Source: Glossina fuscipes (Eukaryota; Arthropoda; Insecta; Diptera; Glossinidae). Taken from it: a stretch of DNA of 64,000 bases. A program made the position numbers and the translations under genes. Location of the stretch: contig NW_023998452.1 in assembly GCF_014805625.2 (NCBI RefSeq), positions 912,308-976,307 on the forward strand, read 5' to 3'. Numbering within the stretch: the first letter of the stretch is position 1; every line of letters begins with the position of its first letter. The notes under the pieces are model-generated. The model was not told where the DNA came from. It was given only the letters and a program-made list of their open reading frames with translations, and did no database searches. Below, piece by piece: positions 9,517 through 20,955 of this stretch.

Positions 9517-10379
9517 AACTAGTAAAACTAAAAACAAAATTCTCCAAACAGTTGTGTGGACGCGCTACGGTAACGGAAAAGTGAATCGCTCAAGCCAGAC
9601 TGGGAAGGAGAGAAAAAGATGCATAAAAAGGAAAATCAACAAATTGAAAAATTTTCAAAATCAATGAAGCGTGAGAATAGGTAGGTATTATTTTAAGACT
9701 TTTCTTTATATGCATTTAGCATAAGCTACCAAAAAGTGAAGAAATATTTTCCATTTCTCCTTTCCTTGTTATTTTGATATTCAAATTTCTGAAAAGCTAG
9801 ATATCAGTGAAATTCATTGAAATAAATTTGTTTAAAAAACCTCAAAGTTAATTTTACGTATACATATATATGTATATAACATGTTTTGTTCACATGTGTT
9901 TGGTTAGAAAGATATCAGGTATGCATAAATGAATTTATAGCCAAAGGCGGATAATAACTGAACCGCAACATAAGGTAGCAAATGTTTATCGGGCCTTATG
10001 TAAAAGTTGTTCTTATATATTTTTTAAATATTTATTTTGCAAAAGTTTTATTGATTACCCCAACCCTAACTTCAACAGCAACAATGAATTATAGACAATA
10101 ACATGCACAGTGAATGAATTCGCAGCGGGATTTGTTTGTGGTGGCTCACCACTTCGAATACAAAACTGTTACTGATTTGACCGTTAGGTCCGGCTGTATT
10201 TAGATAAGTCTAAATTTCTTTTTTTGTCAATTGAAGTAAATTTGACAACTTTAATCAATAATTTTCTTACCAAGCCTCCACTATCCCAGCTGAATTATGA
10301 CCAAAGTCCCAACCAAAACCAGAACAAAGGATAGATAAACCGATACCCTTGCAGAAAAATAGGGGCAAGGACAATACAG

Positions 10380-11215
10380 AAGTATGGATGGGAAAATCTT
10401 TGAATGCGCGAACATGAAGAGGTTCGCTAGGTCGAACCGAAAAGCCAGAATGAAAACAAAGACAAGCCTAACTAAAGAGATTCGATAAGAAGTGGGGAGC
10501 GAAAATCGATTGGAGGAGCGTATACTAGTCTAGATAGAAGGCTATGCAGAGTAAGCCCAGGTAAACGTACAGAAACTAGAAGATATAAAGCTTATATCAC
10601 TGCAGGCTCAGAAGTTTCGCACAAAGTTTTAAAACGGAAAACGCTGAGACAACGACTATGAATTTTTGACAAAATAATGACTGCAAAAGAACAACAGAAA
10701 AAAGGTATACAACAAGTAACAAGTGTGCGAGTATGAGCTAAACCGCAAAAGAGAACGGGTACAAAAAGAAGAACGAAAGGCCCTACAGAGACATAAGGAA
10801 GAGCTTAAAAGCATACCAAATTATTGATTTAAAGAAAAGCTAAAGGGGGGAAATTAGACTAGAGGGGCCGACAAAAAAGCTGACAAGCGAATGTTCAAGT
10901 GGACTAAGTCAGTCAACGGCAGGCATACAAAGTTACACGGCATTAAATAGAAAAGAGACAGTAGGACTTCGGGCAGAAGTAGCTAATGAGCTACAAATCG
11001 AATTTCTCACGCAAATAAAAGAGAAAGAAAGTGTAAGCCTTCCAGAAAGACGAACAGAAGTAGGAAAGTAATTACATAAAGAAATAAGAGTAGAGATTGA
11101 CTGAAAAATTTATGAAAGCAGATATTCACGTTTAAAAGAACACGCAAAAGTTCGAAGAGAACAGCGTAGACGATGGGACGCACTAAAGTGAATCGAATAT
11201 TGGCCACATACCTAG
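10380..11215 (+). other. Purine-skewed stretch, possibly a decayed coding region
   Basis: The plus strand is visibly rich in A and G with little T for about 800 bp, unlike its neighbours. Plus-strand translation gives charged, Lys/Glu/Arg-rich stretches broken by stops, for instance around 10940-11075 and 11140-11185. That is compatible with a decayed transposon gag-like protein or with a plain purine tract. No domain is recognised. Confidence 0.3.
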
Positions 11216-12894
11216 CGGGAGTCAGAGTTATATGCTAATCAAACTTAACTATCTACGGCAACTGATAAGTACAGTTCACGTTACAAAGGTAATGAAGCAA
11301 TCATCACAACTCTATGCGTTCGTAGTGAAATTGAAAATTACAAAAATATATATTTTTGAAGACTTAAACTAAAAGTTGCATAAGATAAGGATTTTAAATA
11401 GATTTAAATAAAATAAAATTTTGTTTTCTCACTCAGTTTATCGAAGAGAAAGCTGAGATGTTTAAACTTGCTATATAAACTATTTTGATTATATTATTAT
11501 ATTATTATTATATTATTCACTTTTTCTTTTCCAAAAAAAAAAAACATTTAACATTCATAAAAAGTGTTTTTTCTGAAAATTGTGCACCTGAGCTTCAAAA
11601 ACTTTCTAGAAACGATTAACTTTTACAAAATTTGTTTTTTGTTTTTTTTTTTCTTGTTTTTCTTACATTTCATTTCTTCTTATAGACAATTGGTTTAAAT
11701 TTTTCTTTCGTTAAACTTTACACTTCTTCATCATTCCTCAATATATTACATTATAATAGGCTGGCTGTGCGGCAGCTGGATTGGTTCGCCAATGCTATTA
11801 TTCATAAGTCAACATATGGTGTAGAATTACAAAGAAAATTGTTTTAACGGAAAACTGTTTCAGCATGCACTCAAGTGTACGTCCATATTTCCCAGCCAGT
11901 CAGCTAGGATAGCTAGACAAAACAGGTGTGAGTTTTATTTTCATTGTTCGCTTCTCTTTATTCGTGTTTCTAATTTCCTTAGTGAACATAAAACAATTTG
12001 CCAAAGTTTTTACAAAAGTTTTTCTTTTTTATTTATTCATTTTTTTGCCCCTTAAGTCCACTATTAAGGGATGAACAAGTATAGCAAGCAAATTCTGGTC
12101 TTTATACGTAAACTAATTCTTTTGCAAAGAATGCCTCAAAGTAGGCAATCTAAATGTTTAATACTTTTACTCTAAACGTGGATTGGGAAAGATATTAATA
12201 CTCTCTTCGACAAGTATATAACAATAATATACCGTAACTATTAATTAAAAGTAGGCATATCTATATAAATAATTGAAATTCTTCTTTTTCTTTTATCGAA
12301 CGAAATTAAAATAATATTTAAAGTTTTAAAAATTTTGGTATTCGATGCAAAGAGAGCATATCGGTAGATATGAATCATCAACCATAACTTAAGGTAAGAG
12401 CTCGTAAGCAATGTTATTGAATGCGTAATGGAACTCATCTAGAAATCAACAAGTTGCATATTAAGATTGGGAGTTTATATGGCGTTCTTAAATCCTTGTT
12501 AGATGCTCTTTTAACTTTTTTTATGTTCCACATAGTGTGCGATCTGCTTATTCTCCCGTGACATTTTGCGTTTGACGATAAATGACGAGGGCGTATTTCT
12601 TTTCTTTTAAGCAAAGCTTGTTCTCAAAATCATAATCGAATGATTGACAGTTAGAGAACGTTTTAGAGCGTTTATTGCGGCTGTCATGTGATCTACAGAG
12701 AAGGCAAGGGGATTCTTTTATGCAACCCAGAAGGAATTTTCTATCGGAGTTGCAGCAATTTGGCGTCAGCGTAAGTAGGCATTGACGTTTCCTTAAAATT
12801 GCACCCTTTTCAAGTCCTTACTTAGGAGACTACTATCATCTGTGCAAAAGAGATACTTTTTTTCAACTTGCCTAAGGAGGCTTTGTGTTCATAC
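11216..12894. other. Gene-free DNA
   Basis: A/T-rich, with ATT repeats around 11488-11518 and poly-T runs. Nothing else recognised. Confidence 0.5.
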
Positions 12895-13965
12895 CCAACA
12901 CTACTTGTAGTACAGGGTATAGTAAGTTAATGCGGACGTGTGTAGCATCCAGAAGGTCTTAAGATAGACTTACCTTTTATTATACCTAAGTCTCACTATC
13001 CATCTGTACGACTGATGTCTGTCCATGGATTTTTGTGCACAAGCAATTTTTGAGATATTTTGATGAAGTTTGGTGCACAGACGTACTTTGGTCTGAGGGC
13101 GAACGCTTTGGTTCGGATCGATCCACTTTGTGACCACTCCTCATACTACGCCCTATTTTAAAAAGTCGTTTGCCCATACAAAGTCGCTATAGAATAGGAC
13201 GTTATATACGGAAAAATTGCAATTTTTTAAATTTCCTCACAAGACTGGCTAAGAAGTAGTATTTAGGCATTCCGATCTCGTGTGAAAACTTTGAATGGGT
13301 TGCGGTAATCTTTTGAACCAGCTTGCATCTAACCATTCCAAGGGAAGTAGAAGCTTTACATGATAAAAAGGTTTAATTTCCAATATTTGATGATGAAAAT
13401 TAGCTTATAATAGTAAATTAACACAGATATCCGTCTTACCGAATTTGGACTAAGTAGGTCTATTTCTTGAAATGTAAAGTTTTTTATGCCAAAAAAGCTT
13501 ACTTCTTAATTTTTTTGCGATGAAAATTTGTTTATGATGGCAATTAAGTAGAAAAAGTAAGTGAACCTAATTGGAACCGCATGGGTCTATTTCTTGGCCA
13601 CAGCCGATATGAGATGTCCCATGAGTAGTAAGACGTTCCGAAAAAGGGTCAATTTTTAATATTTTATGATGGAAATTAATTCATAGTGGTGTTCCAGGAA
13701 AAACATTAACGGTAGTGAATTTGGATCACATAGGTCTATTTTTAGACCTATGACGCTATGAAGAAGCGAACACTCTTATATGGAAAGAACATCTTCTAAT
13801 CTTCCAATACGTGGGCTTTCATGACATACGTGGGCTTTGCGTGCAAGTAATGTGTACTTTTTGATATATTGTTATCAAAACGAACGAATAACTGTACTAG
13901 ACGAAGTGGTGTAGGATATGCAATAGTCGGCATTGCCCGACTGCAATGTTCTTACTTGTTTAATG
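12895..13965 (-). repeat. Repeat family A, long copy with internal repeats
   Basis: Both ends are recognisable. The right end, read on the minus strand, is AAACAAGTAAGAACATTGC, then GGGCAATGCCGACTATT and CCTACACCACTTCG. The left end is the complement of the ...AAGTGGTGTAAGG end of the copy at 55262-55935, including the CTTAAG and GACAGAC blocks. Inside, three imperfect units of about 125-150 bp each contain GATGAAAATT-like and GGTCTATTTCTTG-like blocks (GATGRAAAT at about 13392, 13519, 13668). About 1.07 kb, no protein. This is the fullest example of family A in the window. The style resembles DINE-1-type repeats. Confidence 0.65.
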
Positions 13966-16900
13966 CGTCGATGTGTTAAGCAGAAACCTTATTAACTGAG
14001 CTAGCAACAAAGTTATTTTAGATTTTTATTGCATTTCCAAAAGTTTCTTTGAAATAAAATATCTCTTACTATTCTCTTCTTATTGCCATTACTAATACAA
14101 TCTTAACATTTGATTCGAACTATCAGACTGGATATTATGCTTTTCTTTTCGGTTAGTTAAGTTACGTTTGTGACTAGTTTCAGGTGTAATTACTAAAAAT
14201 AAAACAATAGGAACAAATTGTGCAACAACCGCACTATTACGTTAGCATGTATACTCGTGATCTATGACATAACATATTCAAAAGCCATTAATAAATGATA
14301 TTATTTACACGTTACGTTATGTGTTGTTTGTGCGAAGTGGTTTACCCAAATTATGAGGAGGAAAGCCTTGGTTAGTCTGTTATGGTAACACATTCTCTTA
14401 CATTGCACTGTTTCTTTCAGAGTTTTTCACTTAGAGTTTATTCCCGACACATCGTTTTGTTTGAATTGAATCTAATAATATAGAGTTTTAGATCAAAGTA
14501 AGTAAGCGCATCTCACCGGCTATTAAGGGTTTTCGAAATTTTACATAGAAGTTAACTAGAGAGCCACAAGACAATGAAAACACGTTTAGTATTTTTTGTT
14601 CACGATACCATTACGTTGAGCTTCGTAGACTGTTATCATTTAAGTCATCACGCTGCGAAGCTGGATGCTCCTCGCTTTGTACACACTGCCGTCTCTCTGA
14701 CGAGATTCAATACTTCAATAACTTAGAAAATTCTTTAGTTTTGCCTTGGCTCACCTTGGCTTACCTTACGTCATCTAGTAGGGGAAGTTATCAGGCTTTA
14801 GGTGGAGGTTCCCGACTTTATGCAGCGAGGAATTGAAGCGGTTATGGGTGACGCCAGTGTGCCCATCATTCGTGTTATCTATAAATACTGGGTGAGCTTA
14901 AACAAAAGGATAGCGTTGTAGAAGCAAATGGTTTTACTTACATAGCACGTTACGACCATAAAATCTTTGTTTACTTAATGTAAAGTGATAAGTGGTCGGT
15001 AAAGAAAAAGTATGTGAATGTAGTATGTCTTTCAGTGAATTTATCCAAGCCTTCTCCTATTATTTACCACTATCTGCCGCCTATTATTTAAATATTTCAA
15101 TGAGATTGGGTTAAAAAAATTGAGGAAATGATGTTCTTGCCAACCCAATAACATTTCTTATTAAATTCAATTCACATTTACGTAAACGTTGAAGAAAAAC
15201 AAAAATGAATTTATAAGCAACGGCTAAAGACTTTGTATTTACTTTGCATAGAGAATTAAGCGAAACCCGCTGAGACGAAAAAGATCCTCTTTTTGATGAT
15301 TTTTTGTTTTTTTTTTTTTTTTTTGCAATACATGTACTTAATGAAGAAGACCTATCAATGTTATGCCATATTTTCTAAATCGTTTAAGATTCAAATAAAT
15401 GTATATGTGCGTTTAGAATAAAAAGGAAAATACCGTCATCATCCTTGTTGATGGTGCCATACGGCATGAATTGCTTTCCTCTTAATCTCAATCAATTTTA
15501 TAACAATATAAATTACGAAATGATGTGGAAAATTTTTTCAAGAAACAGGAAGACGTACAGAGATAACGAGCAAAAGAGAGAGAGAAAGAGATAGGGAGTG
15601 GGGAGTAGAGCACTTACTGTTTGAATAAATAAATGTAAGCTTCTATGTGTGCATGTGTGCGTACACATACATTTGCATATATAAACATATAAGTCAGTCA
15701 ACTGAACTTAAGCAAAATACGTACAAAGAATACTCGAGACATGAATTCAGTTTACTGATAAAACACAAGCAGAGCATTAGTTGAGCATTGAAAAGAAATC
15801 ATTCAAATGTATGTTAAGTTAAATCGGTTTTTGAAAGCAATGCATGAGTACGTGTATGTGTATGTGCAGTTGCTTGAAATTTTACTAAGTTGCGATTTTT
15901 GATACTTGAAATCATAAAAAGTGAGAATGAATTGAAAAACATACGATATTTATTTATTTATTTATTTATTTATGTTTTTTTTTCTGAAAGAAACATACAT
16001 AAGAGAAGCAATGAGCCTCTACTTATATGGATATGTAAATATTTTCAAGTGTCTGTGCGTATTTGCGCACACATTTACACAACACGACAGTTCGCTGTTA
16101 TTTATGCGCGCGTGTTTACATCCCAACATATCAGCGTTTCGAGCCAATTTATTTACTCTCCTTTTGTATCTTATTACAGTCTTACAAAAATGTTGGTGCA
16201 GCGGGCAGGCAAAAGTAGGCTTAAGAATATAGTTATGACGATGGTATTGGTAATACATGTAGTGTAGTGTTGTTTTGTTGCTCCGTTACTTCTTCCAAGT
16301 AAATTTGTAAAAGGGCTTCGTAAGATCGCTTTGTATAAACATGTCTGCGCTTTGCTGATAACACTTTATTACAACATGAGCCACATAGTACCACACAAAC
16401 AACAGCGCTGCAGCACATCACAAAATGGCTAACTGTCTTATTATCTCTGCCGATATACATGCATATGTATACATCACTTACACTTATATGCATACATGAC
16501 GAGCTTATGTATGTCAATCCTTTGTGCAAGCGTGTACATGACTGCTTTCATGCGCGGTATGTGCTTATGACGAGTAACAAGCAAGCAAGCAAGCAAGCAA
16601 ACAAACAAACATCATTCACTTAACTGTATCTAATAGTAAATGATAAGAGTATTTATGTTGGGCGTATATTCCTATGTGTAACTTTTTGCCCTTGTATGTG
16701 TGTATATTTGTATGAGCAATTTAAAGTTCACTTGACTTCATTTTTAAATAATAAAAACAAAATTACTTCAGATAGATAGAATTGCAAAAATAGAATCAAA
16801 TTTGTTTTTCATGCAATAAACTATAACGAACGAGATTAACTGAATTTAAATAGAAACTAAGTGAATAGAAATTTTCTGTGCTGTAGAAGATTTTTTTTAT

Positions 16901-17699
16901 TATTATTCCTAATATATACTATACATTGCCTTTACGATGCAATTTGATAGATTCAATTCATCATTAAGTTTATCATGCAGTGAAAAAAGTCCGTGCCTTG
17001 GAAGAGTTGCCTTACGACGAAAAAGAGTGAATCGATTTACTTACATATTCCATTCAATACCAATATATTTTGCTTAGTATGTATTAAAATTTTTAACTTG
17101 ATCACATAAGAAATTTACTGTAGAGATGTTGACCCGTCGTAGTAATAAATCCTAAAATGCTGTTTATAGGAATCAAAGCCACAAGAAAAGCAGAAAAATT
17201 AAAACTTTGCGCCTTATTGCTGCTGCAGGGCTACAGAAATTTTTCCAAACCATGCTCTAAACTTTATTAATGCAATTTTTCCTTAGCTTGGAACTAGGTC
17301 GTGCGAAACCAACCAAGTTTGGAAATTAGTAAAGTGCCATAATTAGAGAGCTTGCGACGCATTCTCTAAACTAAAAATCGCCAGTTTTTTCTGTATATAC
17401 TGCGATTAATAGTTTTTTGAGTTAACATTTTTCTATGATTTCAGTAAGTAATTATGCGAAGCTTCAAATCTATTGTATTTAGCCATTCACAGAATGTTCC
17501 CTATATTTGTGCGTACAACAGCGGTCTGGAAGAATTGTAGATGGGGAAAGAGGAAAGATTAAAAAATGATTGATAATGATGAAAATTTTGTTCCTCTTTT
17601 AGGCTATGGCTACCATCGTGGGTATGTTCACGGACCCATTAGATGGCTTTTCTAACACAAAGGTTTTTTGAATTTCTATTTTCATTTTAAGGAGCTTAG
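13966..17699. other. Gene-free DNA with simple repeats
   Basis: Includes a poly-T run near 15308-15324, a (TTTA)n tract at about 15948-15974 and AAGC/AAAC repeats at about 16579-16610. The frames of 62-125 codons between 15500 and 16530 overlap one another on both strands, run through the simple repeats and show no domain. Nothing else recognised. Confidence 0.5.
16579..16610. repeat. (AAGC)n-(AAAC)n microsatellite
   Basis: Five AAGC units pass directly into AAAC units. A similar AAGC run occurs at 45393-45412. Confidence 0.85.
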
Positions 17700-18310
17700 A
17701 ACTGAAGAGCAGATAAACACTTAAGTGAAAAAAGAGAGGCATACATTGGCAGTTGATAAGTCTACTAACGAAGGAACAGGCGTACAAGCGAGCTTCTAGA
17801 CATAAGTAGAAACAGACGAGGATATGAAGAGAAATCTTGACGTACGAACAGGCACATTTCAATGTTATGCGCACAGACGGCTACTTCTCTGACGAAACGA
17901 CGGACAGGCGTTTGTCAAATAAAAGCACAGGCATATGCTTTACTAAAAACGTATACGGAAGAGTGTTTAAACGGGTGGAGAAAGAAATAAGCACATGAAC
18001 CGACGGATAGCTGGACAGGTAGGAGGCGGAAAATCTGCTAATGGCTGGGCAACTGAAGCACTCACAAGACGTGTTGGCATACGTAGGACGGAAGGAGGGC
18101 GGCCAAGCAAACGGACGAGCAAACAGGCAGGCAGAGAGTCTACTGATGAGTTGGCAGATGAATGAATAGCTAGACAAACGCAATGAACAGATGAACGGAA
18201 TGGCGAATGAAGGGTTAGGCAAGGAATTTGGGCGATTAGCTGGACAGTCTAGTGGTGAAGGAGCTTAACAAACACGGCTGATCGCGAAAAATACGGACGA
18301 ACGGATTTGA
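17700..18310. repeat. Decayed (GGACAGGC)-like simple tract
   Basis: The plus strand is densely sprinkled with GACGGAC, GACAGGC, AACGGACGAG and GATGAACGG variants. The minus frame (113 codons at 17881-18222) reads as Leu/Ser/Arg/Pro/Cys low complexity, as expected from a degenerated CTGTCCGT-type array. I do not regard it as a protein. Confidence 0.5.
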
Positions 18311-18884
18311 AGACAGAAGACTAAAAAAACTAATAACTGGGTTTGACACAAAACAGAAGAATATAATTTCAAACATGGGTTGAAAGGTTTGAATTTCGAC
18401 GAACAGCTTGGTGGCTACATTCTGTGAATTTAGAAAGCAGAATGGACAAAGTAATTTCCTTAGTTCTCCGGGAAGGTCTTTCAATTATTTTCCAAGTGGA
18501 TTTTAGATTCTGCCCTATAATACTGTATAAAACACTCCTGTATGTAGAGATGAAATATATATGTAAAGGGAACATAATGTTCTGCTCAAACTCAGTTGAA
18601 CTAAGGCTAAAAAGTATGTGTACATTACATTGAATTGAATCTACAAAATAAAAAACAGAAGTTATATTATAAGATTTTACGATGAATACATGTCATCAGT
18701 GCTCAACTAGTTCATTGAAATCAAATGGGGTTTTCAGGAAATGGCAGATTTGTGCTGCCTTTTTATTGATATCGAATAAAAGTTGATTGAATTTTTTAAT
18801 ATATTTATATATGTAATAAAACTCACCCCATAAAAATGTGGAAAATTAAAGGATCGACATTTTTTTATGCTTGATAAACTAAAC
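18311..18884. other. Gene-free DNA
   Basis: Overlapping 68-107-codon frames on both strands show no domain. Nothing recognised. Confidence 0.5.
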
Positions 18885-19095
18885 CAATTGATATATATAC
18901 ATATATATAGGGATATATATGTACAAGTATGTACAAGTATATATATATATATATATGTGTGTATATATAGATAAGAATTTTTTGTATTTGTATATATGTT
19001 ACATGCACAAATATATAGAAATTTTATATAAGAAATAATTAAATAAATACTTTCCATACCCAGAAAACATGCAATATATATATATATACAATATA
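18885..19095. repeat. TA-rich low-complexity block
   Basis: Imperfect (TA)n and TATG runs including ATATATATATATATATATATG near 18938-18957 and TATATATATATA near 19075. It gives a spurious Tyr/Ile-rich frame. Confidence 0.75.
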
Positions 19096-20106
19096 TACAT
19101 ATGTATAGCCAATATTTTATAATTCATACATTTTTAAACTTTAGTTATATTGAATTTCAATTAAAACACTTTGTTTAGAGAAAAGTTTGAAAAACTGTTA
19201 GTAAAACTGATAACAAACGGTTAGTGTTTAGATATAATTTTGTATAAACATGCAGATGATTTTAAATTAACTCTATTCGTTACAGAAAGCGAAGGATATA
19301 TTAAGTTCCATTTTTAGTATGTTTCTCGGCTTCCCGGGTACGATATTTTTAGCCACTTATAAAAGAGAAGGATTTCGAAATCCACGTCACCTTTTACTAA
19401 ATAATCTACATGTCTTCTAAAGCTGGTGGGACCATTGCCTTGCCCGTATAAGTCTCCGATATGTTTTTAAATTTCTTTAATGGAATTTTTTGTAGAAAAC
19501 GATTCATTCTTTTCTGAAGAGTTGTGTGTTTACTGTTTAAGCAAAGGGAAAATTTTGCATTTATCTCGTTAGGAATAATAGACGACCATAGCTGATCGTC
19601 TATAGCGTTCTAATTTGTTTATAATTGAAATTGAAATTTCCAAACTCTCAACTTCAAGTTATGTGAACTTTAACATATTTGCACAATTTTCTTTCTCTGT
19701 AATGAGTTTTAAGGTTTTGCTCAACTCTGTAGGTATAAGTGGATCAGCAGCACAAGTAACGTGTGAAGTAACCAACAACAAAGCGGACATAAAAGTTTCG
19801 AAGCGAATCTTATGTATCCTTTACTTATATATTTATTTTTATATATATATACGCACAGGAACATACATATGTACTTACATATGTGTATATACATTTACGT
19901 TGGAATAATTATTCTTAAGAGTTCGGTAATGAACACAGATGAAGGGCGGCTTAGAAACACTACACTTTAAAACGATAAGAACGTAATATCGTTAAGGATG
20001 CAAAAACTTGTTGGCCAATAAGCTGATATTACCTTTTATTAAAATTATAGAACAATGATGCACATGAAAGCAGAAAATCATAATATTAGTAACAAAGGTG
20101 ATGGAT
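19096..20106. other. Gene-free DNA
   Basis: Nothing recognised. A 97-codon frame at 19615-19908 ends in the translation of a TATA-rich microsatellite. Confidence 0.5.
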
Positions 20107-20240
20107 AATAATAATAATAATAAATAACAAAATAATAACCATACTAATACTAAATAATAATAGAAATAATAGTAAATAATATTAATTAATAATAAAAAAA
20201 GATAATAATAATAATAATAATAAATAATAATAAAATATTA
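20107..20240. repeat. (ATA)n/(TAA)n microsatellite cluster
   Basis: Two nearly perfect tracts (about 20107-20130 and 20203-20236) with imperfect TAATAA between them. It ends about 65 bp before the mariner relic. Confidence 0.85.
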
Positions 20241-20303
20241 AGTGTCGGCGTTTGTGATAGGCGACTTCTACAGGTAAAAATGGCTACCACACGAATCGCG
20301 GTT

Positions 20304-20955
20304 TCATTGCTTGCCAGGCAAAGAAGGAAGACTTTTCTCTGCCGTATTGTGGCTGGCGATGAAAAGTGGATCTACTAATAATATCCTAAGTGTAAACATC
20401 GAGAAAATAGCAGGAGACATCGACTCCCAATCTGAATATTCATTACCAAAAAGTTTAGCTGTGCATATTGTGGTGTAGGGTATTACGAGTTACTAAAACC
20501 GAATAAAACTGTTAATGCAGATGTCTATCGACGTCAATTAACCAAACAGAACAATGCACTATTGGAAACAAGACCAGCAGAAGCGGCTAACAGACGCAAA
20601 GTCATCGTCCTGCATGACAAAGCTGGGGACACGTTCGAAGAGTTGTTAAGGGTACACTCTTGCAGCTTGGATGGGACACCGCACACCGCTGCCACTCGCA
20701 GCGTACTCACTAGACATAGTGCCTTCTGATTACCGCTTGCTCAGGTCAACGCAGCGTGGCTTGACTGAAACACGATTTCACGAACTTGAGGATGTACGAA
20801 AATGGGTCGGTGAGTGAATCACTGCGCAGCCAATGTTGTTCTTTAAACCCGACATGGCTATATTGCCAAATAGATGGGGAAAAGTTCTAGAAAATGATGG
20901 AAAATATTTTGATTCATATATGTCGCACCAAACAGAATCGATTAAAATTAACGCA
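20304..20955 (+). pseudogene. mariner transposase relic with all three catalytic regions
   Basis: Starting in frame at 20304, the translation has RRKTFLCRIV followed by AGDEKWIY (first catalytic Asp). After decayed codons come YYELLKPNKTVNADVYRRQL and then VIVLHDKA (second Asp). A frameshift near 20690-20720 leads to SLDIVPSDYRLLRS (third Asp, DD34D-type), VRKWVGE, MAILPNRWGKVLENDGKYFD, which is the normal C-terminus. Two stops follow GDEKWIY and one stop replaces a Trp-like codon near 20815. It is most like mariner subfamilies with the WEKV-ENDGKYFD end. The N-terminal helix-turn-helix domain is not recognised upstream, where the ATA repeats lie. It is non-functional. Confidence 0.85.

Larger units (their letters stand above)
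7650..10379. other. A/T-rich gene-free DNA with microsatellites
   Basis: Apart from the simple repeats listed separately I see no gene, RNA or transposon here. Confidence 0.55.

Noticed and set aside
14805..14890. FMQRGIEAV-like peptide resembling the end of a Tc1/mariner transposase
   Set aside because: The surrounding motifs are absent and the residues after it do not follow the family.
15890..16267. Overlapping frames of 125, 86 and 79 codons
   Set aside because: Three frames on both strands cover the same DNA, one encodes a TTTA microsatellite, and none has a domain.
18138..18165. CTGATGAG resembling a hammerhead ribozyme core
   Set aside because: No following stem II with GAAA and no compatible stems I and III.
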